A DNA stretch of 64,000 nt, from positions 1 to 64,000 of the forward strand of contig NZ_JAOARI010000003.1 in the NCBI RefSeq assembly GCF_025210605.1, given 5' to 3'. The notes under the pieces are model-generated. The model saw only the letters and a list, made by a program, of their open reading frames with translations. It did no database searches and was not told the DNA's origin. The position numbers and the translations under genes were made by a program. Positions 49,259-58,931 of this stretch are shown here, piece after piece (the stretch's first letter is position 1; every line of letters begins with the position of its first letter). Source of the DNA: Halodesulfovibrio sp. GTDB taxonomy: Bacteria; Desulfobacterota; Desulfovibrionia; Desulfovibrionales; Desulfovibrionaceae.

Positions 49259-52200
49259 ATGCAGCCGACACTCGAGCAGATTACCCGTTATTTTCGCACG
49301 TCCCTTGACGAAGAACTTATTTCCTTTGGTTCATATCAAGACAGCCGCGCCGTGCTGTTAAATGCAGAAGAACTACAACAAGGCAGAATTACATCCAAAG
49401 AAGTTCTACGCTTATCCCCTAAAAAGTATAAGCACCTTAAAAATTTTCAAATTGTCATTGCACCTATGTGTTTCCAGAGACTCACTACCCAGAAGGGAAC
49501 CGCCATTTCTCCAGAAAAAATTATTCCTCTCATGGCACCATGCTCATTTAACACAGAGTCACAACGACTTTCCGCCATTAAAAATCAGCACCCATGGTTC
49601 AATCGTGAGAACTTACTTCCCCTTGCGAACAAAGATGCTTTTACTCTGGGACATGTCGATGATGCTCGCGCAATCCTTGCTGAAAACAGGCAAGAATTCC
49701 ATGCTCTTGATTGGGCAGCCTATTTTAATTATCTGACAGAAGCCATTCAAAGACTATGTCCTGTCGACAATGAAGGTTTAGTCACGCTCAACGGAGTCCA
49801 GTACATTGCTTCCCATAAACCGGTCGCATTCCGATATGAGAGCAACAACTTCATCACACTGCAGATACGGAAAGCTTACGACAGGCTCAAGGAAAAGGAT
49901 ACGCCCCCTCTGTTTAACAAGCTGGTTTCAGGTTCAGAAGAAGTCAGAGAGACACTCAAAATGGAAGATGAAGCAGCAAATGCATCTCAATTCCATACTG
50001 CTCAAATGAGTAACAGCTTCGGGCTAGGTGTTTCCCAACGGCAAACAATGCACCATTACTTTGCATGCGATGAAGACGAAATCCTTGCTGTCAACGGCCC
50101 TCCCGGGACAGGAAAAACAACTCTACTCCAAAGCGCCATTGCTTCAGAATGGGTCAATGCTATTATTGATAGTCCATGTGGCGAAACGACTCCTCCTATA
50201 ATCGTTGCGACGTCATCTAATAATCAGGCAGTAACAAACGTTATTCGAGATTTCGCAACCATTCTTAAACCTGAAAGCTCCAACATTCTCGAACGTCGTT
50301 GGCTTCCTGGTAAAATAAATAGTCTGGGTACGTACTACCTATCTTCATCAAAAGCTGGACAGACCAGTGACTACCTTACGGCCTGTCATGAATGGAATGG
50401 CTCTTATAGTGCCCTTGAAGGCTTCTTTTCCAAATTGGAATCTGAGAAATATACCGCAGAAGCATATCAAGCTATTCTTGAAAACTATGAAGAGTTCACA
50501 GGCAATCAATGCGATTCCGGCTCACGTCTTGAAAATTTACGTGCCATTCAAAAAGATTTACGGAATCGCATTATTTCTCAGAAGGATGCTGTAGGCACTG
50601 ACGTATCCAATTGGATGGCTGGATATATCGCGGTACAGAAAAGTGAGGAACTAGCCACTGCTCTTGCAAATTTTGAATCGAATCTAACTGCATGTGAAGC
50701 AATGCAGAAGGATTCGTTTACTAAATTCACCGAGCATGAAAAAAGACATTTTGAACACAAGCAAATTGTTCAAGATGCTTTAGCTGCAAACAAAAATGAA
50801 CCATTCTGGTTCGGGTTAGCGAAATTCTTACCGTTTTTCAAAAGTAAACGTGAAGTATATGCCACTGAGTTTATCCTTCGCCATGACTTAGACATCACTT
50901 CTACTCCCAAGGACATTAAACGCATCTGCGATCGGTTGATAGCTAAACTCACAAATCTTGCAAACGAAAAAAAAACTGCTCAACAGATTTTAGATGCTGC
51001 CAATAGTGAGTTACAGAAAATAACGGCACAGCATGTCCAAAATGAACAGCGCTTAACCGAGTTGAGCAATATCATCAACGAAACACATGCCTGTTTTGAT
51101 AAGATTGCTTTGTCACAAAAGTTTGCAAAGGATGACTTGTACACCCTTCTCTCTCATGCTGACACAAACAATCGATATACAGCTTTCCTGCTTGCTGTTC
51201 ATTATTACGAGGCACTTTGGCTGGAGCAAACAATTACTGACCTTGAAAGTACACATGCTCGCAAACTGAATGCCACAGAACAATTACGCCGTATTTCAAT
51301 GCTCACACCTTGCATCGTTTCCACCTTGTTTATGACACCGAAGCTCATGTCACAGAGTGGCAAACCTATCTTCAGGGGCATTGACCTTCTTATCTTCGAT
51401 GAAGCCGGCCAGGCTTCTATCGACAAAGCAGCCATCGTTTTTGCGCTGGCAAAAAAAGCATTAGTTGTTGGCGATGTACATCAAATTGAGCCTGTCGTCT
51501 CTCTTTCAGAAGATGCTGATCTTGGCAATATTGAACGCTTTGGACTAATGGCGAATGACGAAACGCTTGATCATCTCACCATCTCTAAAAGCAATGCAAT
51601 GCTGCTAGCACAACGGGCAACCCCGTTCCAATTAACAATTAATGACATTCCTGCCAAAGAAAGGGGGATGCACCTTTTAGAGCATCGTCGCTGTCCAAAA
51701 ACAGTCATCAATTACTGCAAAGAATTAACATACCCGAATTTGGAAGTACTTACTCAAGAGCGCCCTGCTGACTCTTTTTTGTATCCTCAATTAGGTTACG
51801 CGAACATTCCATCTTTCAGTGAAAAACGAAATGGGAGTCGCTACAATACATATGAAGCAGCAAACATCGCACAATGGCTTGCAGATAACCGACAGAAGAT
51901 TCTTACTCATTACGGTGTTTCAAATCTTGCAAAGATTATTGCCATCGTAACTCCATTTAAGCTTCAGTCATCTGAGATCAAGCAACACCTCAAGAGCAAA
52001 CTGCCTGAAGCCGACGCACGAGCTATCGTCGTAGGAACTGTCCATAAAATGCAAGGTGCAGAAAAGAAGATTATCCTATTCTCTCCTGTTTACGGGTTGA
52101 ACGACAATGCCCTCTCGTTTGTGGACCGGAAGCTTAACATGCTCAATGTTGCAGTTTCACGCGCAAAAGATTCATTTATTGTTTTCGGTAACATGGAACT

Positions 52201-52783
52201 ATTCAATCCGGAATCATCCAAGCCTTCAGGCATTCTTGCCAAACACCTCCGCTTCGAGTCCGGAGAAAACGCACTAAAAGATTTCAAATTGATTGAACGT
52301 AATCTGCCGGCAGTTATTGAACACCTCAGCTCACTGGATGATCACCGACGAGTGCTAAAGCAATGCTTCGAGCAAGCTCGCGAAGAGCTGACCATTGTAT
52401 CACCATACATCACACAAAAGGCTCTTCAGGCAGATATGATTTGTGAAGCTATAGCCACTACAAAATCTCGTGGCGTTCCGGTTAAAATTTATACCGACAT
52501 CAAATGCATTCAGCAGGTGAACAACTACAATCAACAAGCTGTCACACAGATAACTGAGGCATTACGAGCAAGTGGCGCTACCGTCGTATTCACTTCTAGA
52601 CTGCACAACAAAACCATCAAGGTGGATAACCACACTATTGTGGAAGGCTCCTTCAACTGGCTTTCGGCCAACAGAGGACAATATGCAAACCTTGAACATT
52701 CAATTTTGTACCGAGGAAAAGAAATTCGAGAGTTCGTTCAGAAGATTGAGGCGAGTTTATCCATGCTCAAGACACAGCGATAA
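49259..52783 (+). CDS. Superfamily 1 helicase fused to a phospholipase-D nuclease domain (Mokosh type II-like)
   Basis: A 1174-residue protein; the ATG at 49259 follows AAAGG, and upstream in-frame sequence is not protein-like. Walker A NGPPGTGKTTLLQ is near residue 279, with a coiled-coil-rich insertion at about 380-640. Walker B LLIFDEAGQAS is near residue 710, AAA_12-type motifs GTVHKMQGAEKKI and LNVAVSRAKD follow. A C-terminal PLD motif HNKTIKVDNHTIVEGSFNW lies near residue 1116. Helicase plus PLD in a single chain is the layout described for Mokosh type II (MkoC) anti-phage systems. It would act on nucleic acid in the cytoplasm. Confidence 0.82.
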   Translation: MQPTLEQITRYFRTSLDEELISFGSYQDSRAVLLNAEELQQGRITSKEVLRLSPKKYKHLKNFQIVIAPMCFQRLTTQKGTAISPEKIIPLMAPCSFNTESQRLSAIKNQHPWFNRENLLPLANKDAFTLGHVDDARAILAENRQEFHALDWAAYFNYLTEAIQRLCPVDNEGLVTLNGVQYIASHKPVAFRYESNNFITLQIRKAYDRLKEKDTPPLFNKLVSGSEEVRETLKMEDEAANASQFHTAQMSNSFGLGVSQRQTMHHYFACDEDEILAVNGPPGTGKTTLLQSAIASEWVNAIIDSPCGETTPPIIVATSSNNQAVTNVIRDFATILKPESSNILERRWLPGKINSLGTYYLSSSKAGQTSDYLTACHEWNGSYSALEGFFSKLESEKYTAEAYQAILENYEEFTGNQCDSGSRLENLRAIQKDLRNRIISQKDAVGTDVSNWMAGYIAVQKSEELATALANFESNLTACEAMQKDSFTKFTEHEKRHFEHKQIVQDALAANKNEPFWFGLAKFLPFFKSKREVYATEFILRHDLDITSTPKDIKRICDRLIAKLTNLANEKKTAQQILDAANSELQKITAQHVQNEQRLTELSNIINETHACFDKIALSQKFAKDDLYTLLSHADTNNRYTAFLLAVHYYEALWLEQTITDLESTHARKLNATEQLRRISMLTPCIVSTLFMTPKLMSQSGKPIFRGIDLLIFDEAGQASIDKAAIVFALAKKALVVGDVHQIEPVVSLSEDADLGNIERFGLMANDETLDHLTISKSNAMLLAQRATPFQLTINDIPAKERGMHLLEHRRCPKTVINYCKELTYPNLEVLTQERPADSFLYPQLGYANIPSFSEKRNGSRYNTYEAANIAQWLADNRQKILTHYGVSNLAKIIAIVTPFKLQSSEIKQHLKSKLPEADARAIVVGTVHKMQGAEKKIILFSPVYGLNDNALSFVDRKLNMLNVAVSRAKDSFIVFGNMELFNPESSKPSGILAKHLRFESGENALKDFKLIERNLPAVIEHLSSLDDHRRVLKQCFEQAREELTIVSPYITQKALQADMICEAIATTKSRGVPVKIYTDIKCIQQVNNYNQQAVTQITEALRASGATVVFTSRLHNKTIKVDNHTIVEGSFNWLSANRGQYANLEHSILYRGKEIREFVQKIEASLSMLKTQR

Positions 52784-52845
52784 TTAGCTCTCTAGCTCTA
52801 CTCTTATACTTTCTCATCATTCAAATTCAAGCAAAGGACTCGCCC

Positions 52846-54957
52846 ATGACTACTCATACAGATAAACAAGAACTCTGGAACGACTTCCTCACCCGTTGGC
52901 CCAAAGAAAAAATTGAACACATGGAATATCATGAATATTCCAGCAAAGGCTCACACGATACTTTCTGCTATTGGCTAGAATTTAAAACACAACAGCTCGG
53001 CAATATCTCTGGCTCAACAGCTTTTAAATTTGGTGTGTACTCCCGCTCTAAAGATGCAGAAATATCGAAACGAACTCACTTGATGTATTCAGAAACTGAC
53101 GCTTGGCAAAGACGCTTTGGTACAAGTGCAGAAGAGGCATTCCTACACGTAAGAGGGCTCATTCTGGAAATCATTAAACATGCGCAAGAAGGTAATTTAG
53201 AAGCTATTCAAAAGAGTCCGCTCAGTTCGATGGTAAAATGGAAAATTGCTTTTCTATACCAGAATCAGGATTTTCTCTGCATCAGCAACATTTTTACTCC
53301 TGCCGCTCTTCAGCTTTACACTGGTGAAAAAAGTAGCGAAATGTCCAAGCTAAACAAAAAGCTTTTTAAATCGTTAGAAGAGCCTTCCACCTCCAATCTT
53401 TTTGAACTTGGCGATAAAATTCTTGCACATGCTGCAAAGCATAAAGAAGAAATCTCTGAAACGGGCTACTTACTGCCTCAATCAAAAAACATCATTCTTT
53501 ATGGCCCTCCGGGTACCGGCAAAACCCATGCATTAATCAATGGCACGGTTGAAGGATTAGAATTCGTTGCTGATCTTCCAGATTCGCAAGTACGTTCTGT
53601 GACGTTCCACCCTTCTTATGGATATGAAGATTTTGTTGAGGGTATTCAGCCTGTATTAACTGAGGATGATGAAAATACAGAAAGCACGAATGTCCAATAT
53701 GTAATGAGGAACGGAGTATTTAGAGAAATTGTCCACCAAGCAGAACTGGACAACATTCGCGATCAGGCCGAGATAAAAGACGAATTGGACACCTCCACTG
53801 CAAATGTGTGGAAGATGTCTCTCGGCAATACCGCTACTGAAGAAGGAACCACTATTTTTAAACATTGTATCAAAAGCAATGAAGTACTTCTCGGTTTCGT
53901 CAATAAAGACATATCTGAACACATCGCAAGTACCTCATCACTTATAGATTACCTCTATGAACAAAACTACAAGAGTTCAGTCGTCTCTATGATGAGACAA
54001 TTCATATTTGATATGAAAGTTGGTGACTTAATATTCGTCACAAAAGGTAATAAAGGCGGGGTCAGAGCAATAGGTCAATTAACAGGCGAATACAGATTTA
54101 TACCGGAACATTCATTCCATCACCGCTACCGTCACGCTCGTTCTATCAAATGGATTTGGCACAACAACGACAATCCCATTAAAGCAACAACGCTGCTCAC
54201 GAAAAGTGTAACCCAACGTACTATTTACAGCCTCAATGGAAGGTTAAATGAAGAAGAACTGGAACGACTTTTCAGTAAAAAGCAAGAGAATGAGCAGGCA
54301 GTTACAAAAAATTATGTACTAAAAATTGATGAAATCAATCGCGGTAATGTCTCTAAAATCTTCGGCGAGCTGATCACACTTATTGAAGAGGATAAACGCG
54401 AATACCCGATACAACTTGCTTCAGGCGCTACATTTAGCGTTCCGGAAAACTTATTCATTATTGGAACAATGAACACTGCTGACCGCTCTTTGACTCATCT
54501 GGACACGGCGTTACGTCGTCGATTCCATTTTATTGAAATGATGCCACAGCCAGTACTCTTAGAAAATACAATCATCGGCGGCATTGATCTGACTGAACTC
54601 CTGACATCCATGAACCAAAGAATGGAAGCACTTATCGACCGTGAGCATACAATTGGTCATGGCTATTTCATGCAAAATGCAAAAGCCATTTCAACAACTG
54701 AAGAACTTCAACATGTCATTATGAATAAGGTTCTTCCACAGCTTCAGGAATACTTCTTTGATGACTACGCTCAGATCCAGCTTATTCTTGGTGCCGAACT
54801 AGTTGAAAGCGTTTCCCTAAACGTACCTGAATCATTTCCAGTTAAGGAATCATACCGAATTGCCCAACTAGGGAACGATAAGTTTATTGAAGCCCTCAAA
54901 AAAGAGTACACAGAGGCGGACACTAAAACAGAAGAGCAGCATAACAGTGCAGCGTAA
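52846..54957 (+). CDS. mcrB: McrB-type GTPase with an inserted EVE-like domain
   Basis: A 703-residue AAA+ protein; AAAGGAC precedes the ATG. Walker A LYGPPGTGKTHALI is near residue 220, ILYTHPSYGYEDFVEG-like RSVTFHPSYGYEDFVEGIQP follows, and the McrB GTP signature MNTADRS is near residue 542. Between them, about residues 325-450 (NVWKMSLGNTATEEGTTIFK ... VGDLIFVTKGNKGGVRAIGQ ... IKWIWHN) resemble an EVE/PUA-like domain that reads modified bases. The N-terminal 190 residues are an unassigned domain. With McrC it should form a modification-dependent restriction enzyme. Confidence 0.88.
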   Translation: MTTHTDKQELWNDFLTRWPKEKIEHMEYHEYSSKGSHDTFCYWLEFKTQQLGNISGSTAFKFGVYSRSKDAEISKRTHLMYSETDAWQRRFGTSAEEAFLHVRGLILEIIKHAQEGNLEAIQKSPLSSMVKWKIAFLYQNQDFLCISNIFTPAALQLYTGEKSSEMSKLNKKLFKSLEEPSTSNLFELGDKILAHAAKHKEEISETGYLLPQSKNIILYGPPGTGKTHALINGTVEGLEFVADLPDSQVRSVTFHPSYGYEDFVEGIQPVLTEDDENTESTNVQYVMRNGVFREIVHQAELDNIRDQAEIKDELDTSTANVWKMSLGNTATEEGTTIFKHCIKSNEVLLGFVNKDISEHIASTSSLIDYLYEQNYKSSVVSMMRQFIFDMKVGDLIFVTKGNKGGVRAIGQLTGEYRFIPEHSFHHRYRHARSIKWIWHNNDNPIKATTLLTKSVTQRTIYSLNGRLNEEELERLFSKKQENEQAVTKNYVLKIDEINRGNVSKIFGELITLIEEDKREYPIQLASGATFSVPENLFIIGTMNTADRSLTHLDTALRRRFHFIEMMPQPVLLENTIIGGIDLTELLTSMNQRMEALIDREHTIGHGYFMQNAKAISTTEELQHVIMNKVLPQLQEYFFDDYAQIQLILGAELVESVSLNVPESFPVKESYRIAQLGNDKFIEALKKEYTEADTKTEEQHNSAA

Positions 54958-56191
54958 CCATCCAGTCACTGTATTTGAAAGTACGCCGTTTGATAACGGC
55001 GTGCTTTCTCATCAAGCAATTCAAGAACTGCAGGGGCTAGAAACGCAAACGTTTTTCGTGAAAGACAATACGGAACACATTGATGATAAAGATAAGTACG
55101 TGTTTTCATCATTTGGAAGTAAAAAGACTGTTTGCTGGCGATATGTAGGCGTTATTCGAACATCCGATGGGAGTGTTATCGAGATTTTGCCTAAAATATA
55201 TCGTAATCATGATGAGAAGAAAGATAGTGCTCGGAAACTGCTCTGTCGAATGCTCAAGCGCTCTGGTCTACTGACATACCGGACAGCAAAATCTGCGTCG
55301 CTTGCTGCAGGCGGTCACACATTGCTTGAGATTTTTGTCCACGCGTTTCTAAGCGAAGTGCAAAGGCTATCTGTGCATGGTCTTCAGAACGACTACATCA
55401 AGCATGAAGAGAATCGCTGCAACAAAAAGGGCAGAATCAACTTTACGCAACAAGTTAGAGCCAACGCCGCTGCAGCACATAAATTGTATTGCACATATGA
55501 CGATTATTGCCCGAATTGTATCGAAAATGCGCTACTCTGTTCAGCACTCTGGAAAATAACTCGCATTACAGCCTCGCTAGCGAATAAACGCTTAGCGAAA
55601 CAATTGCTTGTGTTCTTTGATGGAGTTTCAACGATTCCAAACGTAGAAAACCGCCATTTCGACCAATGTAGAACAGGCCGCCTGATGAAGCGATATGAAC
55701 TAGCGCTATCCTTTGCTCGTTTCATACTATTAATTCCACCGACATTACAATGCGGAGCGCAAAACTCAGTCGCGATCCTTTTCGACATGGCAACAGTTTT
55801 TGAAAAAACCGTTGAAAAAACATTGCAGCAATCAGAGCAGCTCACAAACTTCAAAGCCCAAAAAAGCATTACATGGTTTTCTGGGCTAGCGTCTCCAAGA
55901 CCTGATTATCAGTTTGAAACAACAGAAAAAATTGTCGCTGATGCAAAATGGAAGTTTCTAGAATCCAACAAGCTATCAAAAAACGATCAGTACCAAATTT
56001 TTTCATATATGCAGGCTACGAGATCAAAGCAAGGAGCCATCTTGTACCCATCAATCTCAGAGCACCCCACAGAGCGATCGTTCAATTCGAAGATTGAAGG
56101 CTGTAATGGAACGATTTCGTTGGTTCCATTTTTCCTTGAAAAGCTTTCGGTCAATTTTTCAGTTATGAATATGAAGAACTCTGATTTTTAG
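54947..56191 (+). CDS. mcrC: McrC-type nuclease subunit
   Basis: About 414 residues from a GTG overlapping the mcrB end by 11 bases; an upstream in-frame start would lie deep inside mcrB. The N-terminal domain includes YVGVIRTSDGSVIEILPKIY. The middle YIKHEENRCNKKGRINFTQQ resembles the McrC family, and the PD-(D/E)XK site SPRPDYQFETTEKIVADAKW is near residue 318. McrC joins McrB hexamers and cuts DNA after GTP-driven translocation. Confidence 0.88.
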   Translation: MQRNHPVTVFESTPFDNGVLSHQAIQELQGLETQTFFVKDNTEHIDDKDKYVFSSFGSKKTVCWRYVGVIRTSDGSVIEILPKIYRNHDEKKDSARKLLCRMLKRSGLLTYRTAKSASLAAGGHTLLEIFVHAFLSEVQRLSVHGLQNDYIKHEENRCNKKGRINFTQQVRANAAAAHKLYCTYDDYCPNCIENALLCSALWKITRITASLANKRLAKQLLVFFDGVSTIPNVENRHFDQCRTGRLMKRYELALSFARFILLIPPTLQCGAQNSVAILFDMATVFEKTVEKTLQQSEQLTNFKAQKSITWFSGLASPRPDYQFETTEKIVADAKWKFLESNKLSKNDQYQIFSYMQATRSKQGAILYPSISEHPTERSFNSKIEGCNGTISLVPFFLEKLSVNFSVMNMKNSDF

Positions 56192-56306
56192 TTGCTTGTT
56201 TGACGGGGAAGCCTACGGAATCAAATTGCTCATAAAAAATCTAAGTAAACATAAATCATAATTAAGATTCATCTTCATGTGACACACAAAAGAAACGGAA
56301 AACACT

Positions 56307-57962
56307 ATGCTACCGAATTCAAAATCAAGTTACACAGTATATTTCTCCTCAAAGCGTCCTGAAAAATCTCAACTTAAGTCCAACAGCATTGTTATCTATC
56401 CTGAATCATCAAACTGGAATGACTTTTCATATCGCATACGTTGTCAATTAATTGCAAAGCTTAACTCACCACTGCCTAACAAATACATTGAGTTAGATAT
56501 CTTTCTCGCATTCCTCGCTGATACTAAAACGAAAGAAGACTACAGCGGTTTGGCCCACTGGCTAAAATCACGCTCAACTTCAGGTCACCAACTTATTCCC
56601 GCAGTTGAAGCGAGTAAATTCATTTGCATGCTTCCAACAATTGGTGATTATCGAAAAGTTGTACGTGCAATGGGAGTACAAGGCGCTGAACACTTACTTG
56701 AAGCAATCCACGATATTGTCACCCTAAAAAATACTGACAAAAGCAACAGCTTCAACAACATTCAAAATTCAAAAGCGTTCTCTCTTGGGTTCATGAGAAA
56801 CTCAGAATCTTTTTTTGCATTTCACAATGCTGACAGCATATTGAAAGGGCTTTCAAACGAAAATTTTGATGCAATCTCAAACAATCTAGAGCTAACATTC
56901 CAGCTTCCCAATTTTGCCACACCGCACAAGTTAAGCTTTCGCTTCACTGGCTCTGAAATTATTCCAAAAAGAATTAATATACTGATTGGTAAAAATGGAC
57001 TTGGAAAAAGCCAAGCACTAAATCGCTTTTGTAGGTGTGCGTTACAACATAAAAATGAAAAAGCAATATTAAGAGATGAATCGAATGATTCTTCCAGGCC
57101 CATGATTAACAGACTTATCGCGATAGGAACACCAGGGGAAACATCAAATACATTCCCAGGAGAGCATTTAGAAACACAAAAACTGCACTATCGCCGAGTC
57201 AATTTAACACGGGGAAGCAAAGTAAAGTTAACACAAAATCTATCTAACTCACTCATTCAGCTAGTAAGGTCAGAGGACTACATAGGTGAGCAAAGTAGAT
57301 GGGAAATTTTTCTTGAATCAATAGATAAAGCTATTGACTCAAATCAAATTCATATTCTTCTAAAAGACGGAACAAGTTGCCCATTAAAAAAGCTTCCTGG
57401 CTATAGCGGCGAACAACATAGTCTAGAGTTATGGACAAACATTGACTCAAGCAAGGAGCCAATCTTCGTACATAACGATCATAAAGCTCCACTTAGTAGC
57501 GGCCAACTTACTTTCTTTAAGTTTGCAGTATATTGCTCACTCATGATTGAAAACGGATGCTTTGTTCTCATGGATGAGCCAGAAACCCATCTTCATCCAA
57601 ATTTAATTTCTGACTTCGTTGAACTTCTCGATACGTTACTTGAAAAAACAGGTTCTTATGCAATTATAGCAACCCACTCTGCATACTTTGTCAGAGAAGT
57701 TAGCAGAGAACAGGTGCATATCTTTAAAAGTGATGGAACAAATATCTCTATTGAACAACCACGATTAAAAACTTTTGGCGCAGACATTGATTCTATTTCA
57801 GAATTTATTTTTGAAGATAACATAAGCAACAGAATGTTAAAAAGAATTGCCGAAAAAGCTGTAAATAAAAGTTATGACGAAATCAAAAATGAAATTGGCT
57901 CTGAGATATCCTACCAAGCTTTAATGTCATTACGAGAAATGAAACGAGGATTAAATGAATAA
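56307..57962 (+). CDS. ABC-type ATPase of a Septu-like pair (PtuA-like)
   Basis: A 551-residue ATPase. An N-terminal unassigned region (residues 1-210) is followed by Walker A LIGKNGLGKSQALN near residue 227. The signature LSSGQLTFFKFAVY is near residue 395, Walker B FVLMDEPETHLHPNL near residue 422, and the H-loop IIATHSAYFVRE follows, as in SMC/OLD-like defence ATPases. Its stop overlaps the HNH gene by 8 bases. ATPase plus HNH nuclease is the Septu (PtuAB) arrangement. Other ATPase-HNH pairs exist, so the subtype is uncertain. Confidence 0.75.
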   Translation: MLPNSKSSYTVYFSSKRPEKSQLKSNSIVIYPESSNWNDFSYRIRCQLIAKLNSPLPNKYIELDIFLAFLADTKTKEDYSGLAHWLKSRSTSGHQLIPAVEASKFICMLPTIGDYRKVVRAMGVQGAEHLLEAIHDIVTLKNTDKSNSFNNIQNSKAFSLGFMRNSESFFAFHNADSILKGLSNENFDAISNNLELTFQLPNFATPHKLSFRFTGSEIIPKRINILIGKNGLGKSQALNRFCRCALQHKNEKAILRDESNDSSRPMINRLIAIGTPGETSNTFPGEHLETQKLHYRRVNLTRGSKVKLTQNLSNSLIQLVRSEDYIGEQSRWEIFLESIDKAIDSNQIHILLKDGTSCPLKKLPGYSGEQHSLELWTNIDSSKEPIFVHNDHKAPLSSGQLTFFKFAVYCSLMIENGCFVLMDEPETHLHPNLISDFVELLDTLLEKTGSYAIIATHSAYFVREVSREQVHIFKSDGTNISIEQPRLKTFGADIDSISEFIFEDNISNRMLKRIAEKAVNKSYDEIKNEIGSEISYQALMSLREMKRGLNE

Positions 57963-58836
57963 ATTACCTCGTCCAAGCGTTGATGACAAAAAATTAATCG
58001 AAGACTTAGCTAACAATACTCGATTAACCAGAACGACCTACCCCCATTTAAAAGAAAAACTAAAAGAGGTAATTGAACAGTACCAATTTTATGAAGATCA
58101 ATGCGGAAACGCATTACAGATAAGTAATCATATCATTCCAGATCAATTAAAGAATGGCCTTATTAAGCACTACAATTCTCCGCCAAAATCTTTAACTTTC
58201 ATAGACAATTTGCGAAAAAGTTCTCCGGATTCTTGTCCCATGTGTGGCTCTTTTCATTCTTCAACATTGGACCACTTGCTACCAAAAGAGAATTACCCAC
58301 TATGGTCAATCTATTCAAAAAATTTGGTTCCCGCTTGTCAATGCAACTCGAAAAGAGGCGAAACCCTTCTTGGTAACAGGACCAAAGGAGAGCGGGTGCT
58401 CCACCCGTATTTTGACGAATGCCTGTCCTTGCGTATCATCACCTGCGAAATCACATCAAATGACCAGTACAAAACAGTCGAAATAAAACTAAAAGTACTC
58501 CCCATAGCACACGAAAATCAAAATGCATTTGAATTCCACCTCAAAGAAATCGTTTGTAAGTCCGGCTTGGTAGAATGGCTCAAGAACAAATGGGGGAAAT
58601 TATATCGAAAGCCGAGTGCATACTTTCACGGTATAAAAGGAAAACAATTCGATAATGTTGAAAATTTTAAAACATTTATTAACGACTACAGAGAGTGGAC
58701 AGACGAAAATCATGGTGGAAAAAACAATTGGGATTCAATTCTTATTACAGGAATTCTCTCCTCCGATGACATCATTGAATGGCTCTTCAATAGACATAAT
58801 GGCATCGAAACAGGACAAATTGATCCACTTGATTGA
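57955..58836 (+). CDS. HNH nuclease of a Septu-like pair (PtuB-like)
   Basis: A 293-residue protein. The zinc-bound HNH site spans residues 90-145: CPMCGSFHSSTLDHLLPKEN, YPLWSIYSKNLVPACQ, then CNSKRG, with the DH..N order and two cysteine pairs as in PtuB. The C-terminal half is unassigned. Translational coupling to the ATPase (ATGAATAA overlap) suggests a fixed stoichiometry. It is the last gene before the IS element. Confidence 0.78.
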   Translation: MNKLPRPSVDDKKLIEDLANNTRLTRTTYPHLKEKLKEVIEQYQFYEDQCGNALQISNHIIPDQLKNGLIKHYNSPPKSLTFIDNLRKSSPDSCPMCGSFHSSTLDHLLPKENYPLWSIYSKNLVPACQCNSKRGETLLGNRTKGERVLHPYFDECLSLRIITCEITSNDQYKTVEIKLKVLPIAHENQNAFEFHLKEIVCKSGLVEWLKNKWGKLYRKPSAYFHGIKGKQFDNVENFKTFINDYREWTDENHGGKNNWDSILITGILSSDDIIEWLFNRHNGIETGQIDPLD

Positions 58837-58924
58837 TAAGTAGGAAAACTGAAAGATTTTTAATCAAACACAAGAATCTCTCCAAGTTTAACAGCTTGAC
58901 ATTCATGCGTTACAACAACCCTAC

Positions 58925-58931
58925 ACTTAAC
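58925..58931. repeat. Left target-site duplication of the IS481 element
   Basis: ACTTAAC, repeated exactly at 60143-60149. Confidence 0.88.
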
